Below, piece after piece: positions 22,514 to 30,912 of a DNA stretch of 41,324 bases. Source of the stretch: Chloroflexota bacterium (GTDB taxonomy: Bacteria; Chloroflexota; Anaerolineae; UBA4142); contig JACRMI010000105.1 of the NCBI GenBank assembly GCA_016215025.1, positions 1 to 41,324 of the forward strand, written 5' to 3'. The stretch's first letter is position 1, and each line of letters starts with the position of its first letter. A program made the translations under genes and the position numbers. Under the pieces are notes generated by a model. It ran no database searches and had not been told where the DNA came from. It saw only the letters and a list, made by a program, of their open reading frames with translations.

Positions 22514-22978
22514 ATGCAAGACGCCACTTTGGTTTTTCTTCTGCGCGACGATGAGATACTCCTCGGTCTCAAGAAGCGCGGCTTTGCTCAAGGCAAGATC
22601 AACGGGTTTGGCGGCAAGATCGAAAACGGCGAGTCGATCGAATCGGCTGCCGCGCGCGAGCTGCGCGAAGAATGCGGCGTCCGCGTTGACCTCGCCGATC
22701 TTGAGCCAGTCGCTCGCCTCGATTTCTTTTTCTCCGCGATGCCCGAATGGGACCAAGTAGTTCACGCTTTCGTAGTGAAACGCTGGCAGGGTGAGCCAGT
22801 CGAAACCGAAGAAATGAAGCCCATGTGGGTCAAGACAAACTCGATACCTTATGCTAAAATGTGGGCAGATGATATTCATTGGCTGCCCCTTGTTTTGCAA
22901 GGCAAACGTGTCGAAGCAACGTTCACATTCAAAGACGATAACGAGACGGTGAAAGAAGCGAGGGTTTGGCATGTTTGA
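22514..22978 (+). CDS. MTH1/NUDT1-like Nudix hydrolase (8-oxo-dGTP diphosphatase)
   Basis: A 154-residue protein with a perfect Nudix box: G34, E40, then RELREECGV (48-56). The C-terminal part (MKPMWVKTNSIPYAKMW, DDIHWLPLVLQGK) closely resembles mammalian MTH1/NUDT1 rather than E. coli MutT, including the substrate-lid Trp. It should hydrolyse oxidised purine nucleoside triphosphates to monophosphates and so protect DNA. The ATG at 22514 follows AAAAAGG; a TTG one codon earlier is possible. Confidence 0.9.
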   Translation: MQDATLVFLLRDDEILLGLKKRGFAQGKINGFGGKIENGESIESAAARELREECGVRVDLADLEPVARLDFFFSAMPEWDQVVHAFVVKRWQGEPVETEEMKPMWVKTNSIPYAKMWADDIHWLPLVLQGKRVEATFTFKDDNETVKEARVWHV

Positions 22979-23020
22979 TTTTAGTGCGCTCGATCGTCAA
23001 GCGTTTATGCGGGAGAAGCT

Positions 23021-23884
23021 ATGGGCAAAACGAATCTCGTGGATATTGTTCAGCGACAGCCCAACCCAGCGCCGTGGAGCGAAGGCGATAACATTCCGTG
23101 GTCTGATCCCGATTTTAGCCGGCGGATGCTCAAAGAGCACTTGACACAAGAGCACGATGCGGCGAGCCGTCGTTTCGAAACGATTGACAAGCACGTAGCG
23201 TGGATTCATCACCAATTGCTTTTCGACAAGCCTGCGCGAATTCTGGACCTGAGTTGCGGACCCGGTCTGTATGCAAGCCGACTCGCGCGGTTGGGACACG
23301 ATTGCGTTGGGATCGATTATTCTCCCGCTTCGATCGAGTATGCGGCAGACATTGCTCGGCGTGAAGACTTGCGCTGCATCTATGTGCATCACGACATTCG
23401 GACGGCGGACTATGGGATCGGCTATGATCTCGTCATGCTCATTTATGGCGAACTGAATGTGTTTCGTCCGGCCGATGCGAGAGCGATTCTTGAAAAAGTC
23501 AGTTGCGCGCTGGCGGAAGATGGAATGCTTTTACTCGAACCACATACATTTGATGCAGTCGTCGCGCTTGGCAAGTCAGAGCGTTCGTGGTACTCTTCAA
23601 GCAGTGGTCTTTTCTCCGATGAACCGCATTTGGTGCTTACGGAACGATTTTGGGATGAAGGATTGCAGGCGGCAACGATCAGGCATTTCGTTGTCGATGC
23701 GACAACTGGCAAAACGGAGCGTTACGCCCAAAGTCTCCAAGCTTATACCAATGACCGGTATCAAGCTCTCTTGCAAGAATGTGGCTTTAATCAGATCAAG
23801 TTCTATCCAGCGTTGGGCGAAGATTCTAGTCCAAGTGCTAGTGATCTTATCGCTATCTTAGCCCACAAATCGGAAACGCTTTGA
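23021..23884 (+). CDS. Class I SAM-dependent methyltransferase
   Basis: A 287-residue protein. Motif I is ARILDLSCGPGLYASRLA (near 72), with the acidic loop CVGIDYSPASIEYA and the later YGELNVFRPAD. It is not closely similar to the two other methyltransferases here. The N-terminal 60 residues (NIPWSDPDFSRRMLKEHLTQ) are typical of a group often annotated only as methyltransferase-domain proteins. The start follows GGGAGAAG. Substrate unknown. Confidence 0.88.
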   Translation: MGKTNLVDIVQRQPNPAPWSEGDNIPWSDPDFSRRMLKEHLTQEHDAASRRFETIDKHVAWIHHQLLFDKPARILDLSCGPGLYASRLARLGHDCVGIDYSPASIEYAADIARREDLRCIYVHHDIRTADYGIGYDLVMLIYGELNVFRPADARAILEKVSCALAEDGMLLLEPHTFDAVVALGKSERSWYSSSSGLFSDEPHLVLTERFWDEGLQAATIRHFVVDATTGKTERYAQSLQAYTNDRYQALLQECGFNQIKFYPALGEDSSPSASDLIAILAHKSETL

Positions 23885-23977
23885 TTTTGGCTTGCCGTTC
23901 ATTTCAACGAATGGCACAAATTATTGTTTTCTGCGTTCATCCGCGTTTGTCTGCGTCCAATACATTTGGAGGTTTTC

Positions 23978-24976
23978 ATGTCTGAAGGTACTGTAACGAT
24001 AGAAACTATCGCCAGCGAAGCATTGCGCGGCAATCCGCTGGGCGATCCGTTCGTGCGCCGCGTCCCCATTTATCTTCCACCCGGTTATCACGAAGGCGAA
24101 CAACAATATCCGGTCGTCTTTGTCTTGAGCGGCTTTACTGGACGCGGGATGATGCTGCTCAATGATGCGCCCTGGGAAGAAACCCTGCCCCAGCGTATGG
24201 ATCGTTTGATTGCCGAGGGTGTTGTGCGTCCGATGATCCTGGTCATGCCCGATTGCTTTACGCGCATCGGTGGCAGTCAGTACGTCAACTCCGCAGCCGT
24301 TGGCAATTATGAAGACCACGTCGCGAAAGAACTCGTCGCGTACGTCGATCAAAACTTTCGCACGCTTGCCGATCGCGATCATCGCGCGGTCGTTGGCAAA
24401 AGTTCAGGCGGCTATGGTTCGGTGATTCTGGCGATGCATCGCCCCGACGTGTTCGGCTTGATGGCGTCGCACAGCGGCGACATGTATTTTGAATACTGCT
24501 ACAAGCCCGATTTCTTTGGCGCGCTGAAAGGTCTTGAAAAGTACGGCGGTCTCGAAAAATTTTGGAACGAACATCAATCGATTCGACCAAAAGGCAAGGA
24601 ATATCGCGACCTCTTGAACATTATCGCGATGGCGGCGTGTTATGGACCGTATGCGGCTGCGCCGCATGGATTTGAATTACCCTTCAATAGCGAGACTGGC
24701 GAGATACGCGATGAGGTATGGCAGCGCTGGCTCGAATGGGATCCGGTGTATCTCGTCGATAAACATGTCGATGCGTTACGCTCGCTGCGACTGATCTACC
24801 TCGATGCGGGCTTGCGCGATGAATTCAACTTGCAGTACGGCGCGCGCATCTTTGCTAGCAAGTTAAAAGCGCGTGGCATTCCCTACACCCATCTCGAATT
24901 CGATGACGGTCACTTTGGCGTCCAATATAGATACGACAATTCGCTTAAAGCAATCTCTGATGCCATGCCTCGCTAA
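23978..24976 (+). CDS. Putative esterase (esterase D/enterochelin esterase-like, alpha/beta hydrolase)
   Basis: A 332-residue protein of the PF00756-type esterases. The nucleophile elbow is GKSSGG (Ser near 142), an acid is likely in LDAGLRDEF, and the His lies in DDGHFGVQYRYD near the end. It is cytoplasmic (no signal peptide). The ATG at 23978 lies seven bases after TTTGGAGG. A CTGCGTTCATCCGCG-type repeat precedes it (about 23930-23960), and an earlier in-frame start at 23924 would translate this repeat, so I reject it. A 20-codon relic of a related esterase lies 400 bases downstream. Confidence 0.87.
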   Translation: MSEGTVTIETIASEALRGNPLGDPFVRRVPIYLPPGYHEGEQQYPVVFVLSGFTGRGMMLLNDAPWEETLPQRMDRLIAEGVVRPMILVMPDCFTRIGGSQYVNSAAVGNYEDHVAKELVAYVDQNFRTLADRDHRAVVGKSSGGYGSVILAMHRPDVFGLMASHSGDMYFEYCYKPDFFGALKGLEKYGGLEKFWNEHQSIRPKGKEYRDLLNIIAMAACYGPYAAAPHGFELPFNSETGEIRDEVWQRWLEWDPVYLVDKHVDALRSLRLIYLDAGLRDEFNLQYGARIFASKLKARGIPYTHLEFDDGHFGVQYRYDNSLKAISDAMPR

Positions 24977-25192
24977 TGAGTCAGATCAATAAGCGTGGTT
25001 ATATTATTGGTTTCAGTTGAGACGTATTGAGGGCTTGAAATGTGAACATAGTAAACTGTGAAGCTGGGTGCAGTTTATTGCGCACCAGACAAGGATATTC
25101 TTACCTCCTAGCTCGCTTGAACTGATGGGAAGGAACCAGTCTCCCATTGTTCCGAGTTTCCATCATTCAGATATTCCAATATTGGCAAAAAC

Positions 25193-25219
25193 ATGGGCGA
25201 GCAGCACATGCTCGCCCAT
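25193..25219. terminator. Perfect hairpin, possible bidirectional terminator
   Basis: Eleven-base perfect arms (ATGGGCGAGCA/TGCTCGCCCAT) with a five-base loop are followed by TTTAACTT on the plus strand and GTTTTTGCC on the minus strand. Confidence 0.5.
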
Positions 25220-25224
25220 TTAAC

Positions 25225-25253
25225 TTGTTGACGCGGGAGGGTTATGCTACAAT
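25225..25253 (+). promoter_or_regulatory. Orphan promoter
   Basis: TTGTTG (25225-25230), a 17-base spacer, then TACAAT (25248-25253) preceded by TG, an extended -10. No gene follows directly. Confidence 0.5.
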
Positions 25254-25259
25254 GCATTC

Positions 25260-25380
25260 CGAGCTTGTGATCTACTTGTAATGCGATCAAGTGCGATTGG
25301 TCGCACTGAAATGATAGGGGTCTGCTCGTTTTCTGGGACTTGCAGATTCACTCTCACTGTGAAAGCAAGTGCAGTAAACT
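25260..25380 (+). ncRNA. Possible small structured RNA from the orphan promoter
   Basis: Downstream of the promoter lie a GTGCGA-TTGG-TCGCAC hairpin (25290-25305) and a longer ACTTGC...TTCAC/GTGAA...GCAAGT hairpin (25338-25370). No clear terminator follows. This is inference from promoter and folding only. Confidence 0.25.
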
Positions 25381-25452
25381 GGGTATCATATGAATATTCA
25401 ATATCGATACGACGTTTCGCTCAAAGCAATTTCAAACGCGATGGGAAATTAG
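25381..25452 (+). pseudogene. C-terminal relic of a second esterase
   Basis: From 25381 the frame reads GYHMNIQYRYDVSLKAISNA and ends at TAG 25452. It aligns with the end of the intact esterase (HFGVQYRYDNSLKAISDA, stop at 24976), including the His that completes the catalytic triad. An in-frame stop lies just upstream. DNA identity is only partial, so it is a diverged paralogue, not a recent duplicate. Confidence 0.75.
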
Positions 25453-25512
25453 GTCTCAGGTTGCAAGTCACGTATTGCATGTGATTCCTATCGACAATTT
25501 AATGTGACCTGA

Positions 25513-25756
25513 CGTAGATTTCACCGCTCCAGGGGACAGAATCGTTCTTGAGACTTCAAATTTGATCGGTTTCTGGAGCCAGTTCTATGCAGTCAGAGCG
25601 ATTTTGGGCGTCTCAGAACAAGCCGGGCGATCATTGTCCTTCAGGTATGTCCTTTCTGGTCACTGGGACGTTCCTACAGGCGATGACGGTATTCGAAAAC
25701 TGATCAAATTTGACCCCTGGAGAACGATCTTGTTCTCTGGAGCGGTGAAATCTACG
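25513..25756. mobile_element. MITE-like element with 60-base terminal inverted repeats
   Basis: The element begins CGTAGATTTCACCGCTCCAG and ends with the exact reverse complement of that. The similarity of the two ends continues imperfectly for about 60 bases. Both sides are flanked by the same six bases, ACCTGA (25507-25512 and 25757-25762), as expected for a target-site duplication. The 120-base centre has no credible gene. It ends 29 bases before the next gene's ATG and may influence its expression. Confidence 0.7.
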
Positions 25757-25785
25757 ACCTGAGACTTGCAGCGTGTGACAAATCT

Positions 25786-28700
25786 ATGAAGATTCGTACT
25801 CTACTCCCCACAATCTATACCCTCGGCATTGGGCTTGGCGGCATCGCAGTGCTCGTCATTTTGACCGACTGGAACGCGCTCTCGGCGAATGTGCTTCCGC
25901 TCACGGTGTTCGTTGTGCTGTCGTTTATTCTAAAGCGGGCAGGCTTTCACGCCGCGCCCGAAGTCACGCACAGCTTGGTCGGCATCATTGACTTGGCCGC
26001 CGTGCTGATTTTCGGGCCGCTCCTGGGCGCATGGGTGGCAGCGGTCAGTGGATTTTTCTATTTGTTTCTCAACGCGCTGCGTCGTGAAAAACACACATTC
26101 CGCAATCTCGTCGAGATTCCAGTTTTCAACGCGGGTCTCAAAATTGGGATGGCGTACGGCAGCACGTATCTTTACAAGTTTTTTGGTGGAAGTTTTCCGC
26201 CGCACGCTGTCACCACGCAAATGATTTTGCCGATGTTCGGCGCTGTCCTGGCGTGGTTCTTGATCGATCACATCGGCTGGGGCTTGCTCGAATTCTTGCA
26301 GGGCGGCGCGCAAGCGGTCGTCAATTTTCTCCGCTCGATTTTTTTCTACTCGGTGCTGGTCGAGTTGATGCCGCTGCCGTTCTCGCTCGTTATCGCCGAT
26401 GTGTACGTCGACGGCGATCCTGGGACGTTTCTGGCGATGATGCTCGGCTTGGTCGGAACGGCCATCATCGTCCAGCGTTTCGCCGATGCCACGCGCAAGC
26501 TGGAATATCGCAGCAATGATTTGGCGGCGCTCAACGAATTTGCGCAAGCGCTCGCCAATGCGGGCTTTGATACGGAAAAGATTATCGATCTGTTGTGCGA
26601 GCATAGTCGCCGCATCGTTCAACCCGATTTGTGTCGGGTCGAATTGGTAGACAAGGGTCGTGAGGCGACGACGATTGTGCTTGAGGCGACGCCTAGCGCA
26701 ACGATGCATCCCAATCAAAAGCAAACCGATTTGACACTGGTCGAATATTTTTCCAATCATCGCGAACCAATTCGCGCGCTCGATCTCGCGCGTTCGTTCG
26801 TTTATCCGTTTGATGCTACCCCGCTTTCGCGCACGATTCAAAACCTGGTTCAAATCGATGGCGCAGCGCCGCGCAGCTTGCTCATCCTGCCCATGTGCGT
26901 GGGCGATGAAGTGCTCGGCATCCTTTCATTCTTTAGCGCGCGCCCACGAATCTTTTTCCCGATCCATGGACGCAACCTGGCTTCGATGTGCGGTCAAGCC
27001 GCGGTGGGCATTCAAAACGCGCGCCTGTATTCCGTTGAGCGCAAACGCGCAACGCAATTGGCGACCATCGGCGAAGTGAGTCGCCAGGTTGCGACGTATC
27101 TTGATCTCGACGAAGTCTTGCTCAACGTCGTGACGCGCATCCGCGAACAATTCGCTTATTCCAACGTCCATGTCTTTACGCTCGATGAGCGCGCGGGCTA
27201 TGTGATTTTTCGTGCGAGCACGCATCCGTTGAGCGGCGAATGGCGCGAACGCAATTTGCAATTCCGCGTCGGATTGGAAGGAATTGTTGGCTGGGTCGCC
27301 GCAACCCGCGAGCCGCTTGTCGTGCCGGACGTTCGCAAAGACAAACGCTTTGTGCTTGACCCCGACAAAGCATTGATCGACACCTGCTCCGAAGTTGCCG
27401 TGCCGCTTCTTTACGGCGATCGCGTCTTAGGCGTGCTCGATGTGCAGAGCAATGAGTTGAATGCGTTCGACGAAGATGATTTGTTCGTGCTGAGCACGCT
27501 CGGCGCGCAAGTTGCTATCGCCTTAGAAGATGCGCGGCTGTTCCAATCGCAACGCGAGGAAGCCTACTATCTGAACGTTTTGCTTCAAGTCGCAGAGAAC
27601 CTCGCGGCGACGATTGATCTCGAAGACGCGCTCGAAACCATCGTGCGCATTACCACCTTGTTGGTCGGCGTGGCGCGGTGCGTACTGTTTTATTATCGAG
27701 CGGAAGATAAAATCTTTGTTCCTGCGAAACAACATGGCATTTCGCGCGAAATGGAAGAAACGTATCTCGCGCAAAAGATTCCAGGGGAAAATGAGCTGGC
27801 GTTTGATAAACTCGCGCGTGAACAAAAACCACTTGTCATCGAAAACGCTAGCGACGCGCGTTCGATTCTCATCGTCCCTTTGATTACGCGCGGCACGATG
27901 GTTGGCGCAATGGTAGTCGATCAAGGTTCGCGCCCCACGCCGTTTACGCGCCACGAGATCGACGTCGTGATGGGTATCGCGAATCAAGCGGCGGCAGCCA
28001 TCGAAGCGGGAAATACAAAGCGGCTGGAAAACGAACTTGGATTCGCGCGCCAGATTCAGCAAAGTTTCCTGCCCGAAATGTGCCCGAATATTCCTGGGTA
28101 TCAAATCTGTTCGATGTGGCAAGCAGCGCGCGAAGTCAGCGGCGACTTTTACGATTTTATCGTGCTCCCCGGTGCGCGCTTTGCAATCACCATCGCCGAC
28201 GTGTCGGACAAGGGCATTGCGGCGGCGATGTTCATGGCGTTATCGCGCACGATCTTGCGCACGATGACGATTGGCAAGCACTCGCCGCACGAAGCGGTCG
28301 AACGCGCGAACGACGTGATCCTCGCCGATGCGCGCTCCGAAATGTTTGTCACCGTTTTCCACGGCACGCTCGATCCTGCGCAACATACGTTTAGCTACGT
28401 CAACGCGGGGCATAATCCGCCGCTGCTTTATCGTGCCGTGAGCGATGATCTGACGATGCTCAAAGGCCATGGCATGGCAGTCGGTGTTCTACCCAACATC
28501 ACGCTCGACGAATATCAAATCACCCTTGCGCCGGGCGATGTGCTGTTGATGTACACCGATGGTGTGACGGACGCGATCAACTCGCGCGAAGAAGAATTTG
28601 GCGACGGACGACTTGCGGATTTGGTGCGACTCCACGCCAACAAGAGCGCAGATGAATTGATCAACGAGATCAATCGCGCGGTTGTCGAATTTGTAGGCGA

Positions 28701-28824
28701 CCAGCCGCGCTTTGATGATCTGACCATGATTGCGCTCAAGCGCACACCACTGGTTCCGTTGATAGAACCAGACTCGCTTACTACCTTTTTAAAACAAAAA
28801 ACTCAGGGGGAGGAGGATCCCTGA
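25786..28824 (+). CDS. Membrane-bound GAF-GAF-GAF-SpoIIE (PP2C-type) serine phosphatase
   Basis: A 1012-residue signalling protein. Residues 1-230 hold about seven helices of an unassigned membrane sensor. Three GAF-like domains follow (roughly 245-425, 435-605, 610-755). The C-terminal SpoIIE/RsbU phosphatase (about 765-985) has all expected metal-binding motifs: VSGDFYDF, ADVSDKGIAAAMFMAL, YVNAGHNPPLL, MYTDGVTDAIN and FDDLTMIAL. These enzymes dephosphorylate anti-anti-sigma factors, turning membrane or small-molecule signals into sigma-factor release. No STAS or anti-sigma gene is adjacent. The ATG at 25786 lacks a clear ribosome site. The stop codon lies within the terminator stem. Confidence 0.92.
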   Translation: MKIRTLLPTIYTLGIGLGGIAVLVILTDWNALSANVLPLTVFVVLSFILKRAGFHAAPEVTHSLVGIIDLAAVLIFGPLLGAWVAAVSGFFYLFLNALRREKHTFRNLVEIPVFNAGLKIGMAYGSTYLYKFFGGSFPPHAVTTQMILPMFGAVLAWFLIDHIGWGLLEFLQGGAQAVVNFLRSIFFYSVLVELMPLPFSLVIADVYVDGDPGTFLAMMLGLVGTAIIVQRFADATRKLEYRSNDLAALNEFAQALANAGFDTEKIIDLLCEHSRRIVQPDLCRVELVDKGREATTIVLEATPSATMHPNQKQTDLTLVEYFSNHREPIRALDLARSFVYPFDATPLSRTIQNLVQIDGAAPRSLLILPMCVGDEVLGILSFFSARPRIFFPIHGRNLASMCGQAAVGIQNARLYSVERKRATQLATIGEVSRQVATYLDLDEVLLNVVTRIREQFAYSNVHVFTLDERAGYVIFRASTHPLSGEWRERNLQFRVGLEGIVGWVAATREPLVVPDVRKDKRFVLDPDKALIDTCSEVAVPLLYGDRVLGVLDVQSNELNAFDEDDLFVLSTLGAQVAIALEDARLFQSQREEAYYLNVLLQVAENLAATIDLEDALETIVRITTLLVGVARCVLFYYRAEDKIFVPAKQHGISREMEETYLAQKIPGENELAFDKLAREQKPLVIENASDARSILIVPLITRGTMVGAMVVDQGSRPTPFTRHEIDVVMGIANQAAAAIEAGNTKRLENELGFARQIQQSFLPEMCPNIPGYQICSMWQAAREVSGDFYDFIVLPGARFAITIADVSDKGIAAAMFMALSRTILRTMTIGKHSPHEAVERANDVILADARSEMFVTVFHGTLDPAQHTFSYVNAGHNPPLLYRAVSDDLTMLKGHGMAVGVLPNITLDEYQITLAPGDVLLMYTDGVTDAINSREEEFGDGRLADLVRLHANKSADELINEINRAVVEFVGDQPRFDDLTMIALKRTPLVPLIEPDSLTTFLKQKTQGEEDP

Positions 28825-28833
28825 GTTTTATAG
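28797..28833 (+). terminator. Intrinsic terminator overlapping the SpoIIE-gene stop codon
   Basis: AAAACTCAGGG (28797-28807) pairs with CCCTGAGTTTT (28819-28829). The gene's last codons and TGA (28822-28824) lie in the stem and loop. Confidence 0.85.
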
Positions 28834-28983
28834 TGATGAGGAGGCGTAGGGGGAAACGCATTCCGCATCTCTGATCGCATTCTAGCATTCGCTTCTGGGC
28901 ATGTCTGTAGTACCTTTTGTCTGACCCGCTAGTACCAGGTAAAACAAATTTCCAATTTGTCCGATTGGTCATACCCAACCTCC

Positions 28984-29649
28984 ATGTTACATCGCCTCTG
29001 GATTACATTCATCCGTTTTTGTTTCCATCATTTCTACAACACCTTCGCCTTCACCTACGATTTTGTGAGCGCGGTTGTCTCGCGCGGGCATTGGCGTGCG
29101 TGGACGCGTGCGGCGATTCCGTACATTCGCGGCACGCGTGTCTTGGAAATTCCGTGCGGCACCGGTAATCTCTTGGTCGATTTGCACACTGCGGGCTTGG
29201 CACCCATCGGCGTTGATTTGTCGTCGTCGATGTTGCACATCACGCAAAGAAAGGCGCGATTTTTAGAGACGTTCCATGGAATGTCTCTAAAAATCGCGCG
29301 GGCCCGCGCGCAACAATTACCTTTCCCCGGTCAATCCTTCGATTCGATTGTGATGACGTTTCCGCCCGGCTTTGTCCGCGATCCGCGTGTGCTGGCTGAA
29401 TTTCAGCGCTTGCTCGCCGACGATGGTCGCTTGATTTGGGTTGATGCGGGGCGATTGCTGCCGCACGATGTCTACAGTCGGCTGCTGAATCTTGCGTTCG
29501 ATGTTGTCGATGGCAGCGATTACTTTATAGACGGCGCAACCAAACTGTTGATGCACGCTGAATTTGACGTGAAAATCGAAACGGTGCGGGATGAGGCGAG
29601 TGTTGTTATGGTGGCGATTGCCCGTAAACAGTCAACAGTCAACAGTTAA
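28984..29649 (+). CDS. Class I SAM-dependent methyltransferase with repeat-derived insert and tail
   Basis: A 221-residue protein of the UbiE/Methyltransf_11 type: VLEIPCGTGNLLVDL (motif I), PIGVDLSSSMLHI, LPFPGQSFDSIVMTFP (motif IV), LLADDGRLIWVDAGR. The ATG at 28984 is chosen; an upstream TTG (28957) lies in repeat-like sequence. Residues about 91-106 are encoded by a 46-base palindrome inserted between the SAM-binding strand and the LPFPGQSFD motif. The final KQSTVNS and stop lie inside a CAGTCAACAGT repeat. Whether it is still active is uncertain, but the frame is intact. Confidence 0.82.
   Translation: MLHRLWITFIRFCFHHFYNTFAFTYDFVSAVVSRGHWRAWTRAAIPYIRGTRVLEIPCGTGNLLVDLHTAGLAPIGVDLSSSMLHITQRKARFLETFHGMSLKIARARAQQLPFPGQSFDSIVMTFPPGFVRDPRVLAEFQRLLADDGRLIWVDAGRLLPHDVYSRLLNLAFDVVDGSDYFIDGATKLLMHAEFDVKIETVRDEASVVMVAIARKQSTVNS
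29254..29299. repeat. 46-base palindrome inside the methyltransferase gene
   Basis: Seventeen-base perfect arms (GCGCGATTTTTAGAGAC and complement, 29254-29270 and 29283-29299) surround the self-complementary centre TTCCATGGAA. Confidence 0.95.
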
Positions 29650-29686
29650 CAGTGAATAATTCCAAAGTTACTGTTCACTGATGCAC
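29630..29686. repeat. CAGTCAACAGT palindromic repeat
   Basis: CAGTCAACAGTCAACAGTTAACAGTG on the left, and CACTGTT-type units on the right (ACTGTTCACTGATGCACTG). It supplies the preceding gene's stop codon. Confidence 0.85.
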
Positions 29687-29689
29687 TGT

Positions 29690-29718
29690 TTGACTGGACA
29701 CAATCGCTGTGCTAGAAT
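29690..29718 (+). promoter_or_regulatory. Promoter of the cysteine desulfurase/mnmA operon
   Basis: TTGACT (29690-29695), a 17-base spacer, then TAGAAT (29713-29718). The ATG at 29728 is only nine bases on, so the transcript has almost no leader. Confidence 0.75.
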
Positions 29719-29727
29719 CTTTTTACC

Positions 29728-30903
29728 ATGAATACTAAATCTATTTATCTTGATCATTCCGCTACAACTCCAGTCGACCCACGAGTGGTCGATGCGATGC
29801 TGCCGTACTTTACCGAAAAATTCGGCAACGCGTCGAGCTTGCATCGTTGGGGGCAAACGGCGCTCACTGCGCTTGACGAATCGCGGCAGGCAGTCGCCGA
29901 AATTCTCAATGCGAATCCGAAAGAGATCGTGTTCACGTCGGGCGGCTCGGAGAGCGATAACCTCGCATTGCGCGGCGTTGCGATGGCGTTGCGCGCCAAA
30001 GGCGCGCAAGCGCACATCATCACGACACCCATCGAGCATCACGCGATTTTGAATACCACGGTGCAACTCGAAAAGGAATTCGGATTTGAGGTGACGCGCG
30101 TGCCGGTGGATCGCCAGGGACGCGTGAATCCGGATGATGTTGCGCGTGCCATCACACCCAAGACGGCCCTCATCAGCGTCATGTACGCAAACAACGAAGT
30201 TGGCACTATCGAACCGTTGGTTGAGATCGCGAAAATTGTGAAGGACGCGAAAAGCGTGAAAGGTCACGAAATTTATTTGCATACCGATGCGGTCCAAGCG
30301 GGCGGCTATCTTCCGCTCGACGTGAACAAGCTGGGCGTCGATTTGATGTCTCTCGGCGCGCATAAATTTCATGGACCGAAAGGTGTCGGCGTGTTGTATG
30401 TTCGCAATGGCACGCCGATGTTGCCAATGCAAACCGGCGGCAGCCACGAGCGCAATCGCCGCGCGGGCACCGAAAATATTCCGTACATCGTCGGTTTCGC
30501 GACCGCGCTGAAAATCGCGCAAAGCGAACGCGAGTCAACCAACGCGCGTTTGATTTCGATGCGCGAGAAACTCGTCGAAGGAATTTTAGAGCGCGTGGCG
30601 GGCGCACAGCTCACCGGCGATCCCAAGAATCGATTGCCAGGTCATGCGAGTTTGGTGATTCCCGGCGCAGTCGGCGACGAAATGGTGTTGGGACTCGACT
30701 TGGCTGGGATTGCGGCATCGACGGGAAGCGCGTGTACCGCAGGATCGCTTGAGCCGTCGCACGTTCTTGCGGCGATGGGATACACGGCGGATGTTGCGCG
30801 CGGCGCATTGCGGCTGACCCTGGGTCGTGAGAACACAGATGAGGAAATCGATTATGCGGTGAACGCGGTCGCCGATGTGGTACACAAGCTGCGGCGAGAA
30901 TGA
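29728..30903 (+). CDS. Cysteine desulfurase (NifS/IscS family)
   Basis: A 391-residue PLP enzyme of normal length. The PLP lysine is K213 (LGAHKFHGPKG), other cofactor contacts include the HH of TPIEHHA and D187/Q190 (TDAVQAG), and the catalytic Cys is C336 in GSACTAGSLEPSHVL, the group I IscS/NifS form. It takes sulfur from cysteine as a persulfide. The operon with mnmA suggests that it feeds tRNA 2-thiolation, and perhaps Fe-S assembly; no iscU or iscR is adjacent. The start is almost leaderless. Confidence 0.95.
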   Translation: MNTKSIYLDHSATTPVDPRVVDAMLPYFTEKFGNASSLHRWGQTALTALDESRQAVAEILNANPKEIVFTSGGSESDNLALRGVAMALRAKGAQAHIITTPIEHHAILNTTVQLEKEFGFEVTRVPVDRQGRVNPDDVARAITPKTALISVMYANNEVGTIEPLVEIAKIVKDAKSVKGHEIYLHTDAVQAGGYLPLDVNKLGVDLMSLGAHKFHGPKGVGVLYVRNGTPMLPMQTGGSHERNRRAGTENIPYIVGFATALKIAQSERESTNARLISMREKLVEGILERVAGAQLTGDPKNRLPGHASLVIPGAVGDEMVLGLDLAGIAASTGSACTAGSLEPSHVLAAMGYTADVARGALRLTLGRENTDEEIDYAVNAVADVVHKLRRE

Positions 30904-30912
30904 AAATCTGAA

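Larger units (their letters stand above)
24977..25785. other. Gene-free 809-base region between the esterase and the SpoIIE-domain gene
   Basis: I find no intact gene. Short frames on both strands lack ribosome sites and family resemblance. The stretch holds a strong hairpin (25193-25219), a promoter (25225-25253), two stem-loops, an esterase relic (25381-25452) and a MITE-like element (25513-25756). It is the least gene-like part of the window. Confidence 0.7.

Noticed and set aside
22971..23145. Short frame starting MFDFSALDRQAFMREKLW after the Nudix gene
   Set aside because: It overlaps the Nudix stop and the next methyltransferase in another frame. The first 20 residues look gene-like, but no family was recognised; at most a relic.
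25562..25762. 66-residue open frame within the MITE-like element
   Set aside because: It starts and ends in the inverted repeats and has no ribosome site, so it is a by-product of the element.
29668..30522. 284-residue minus-strand open frame
   Set aside because: Antisense to the cysteine desulfurase, whose active-site motifs are complete on the other strand.
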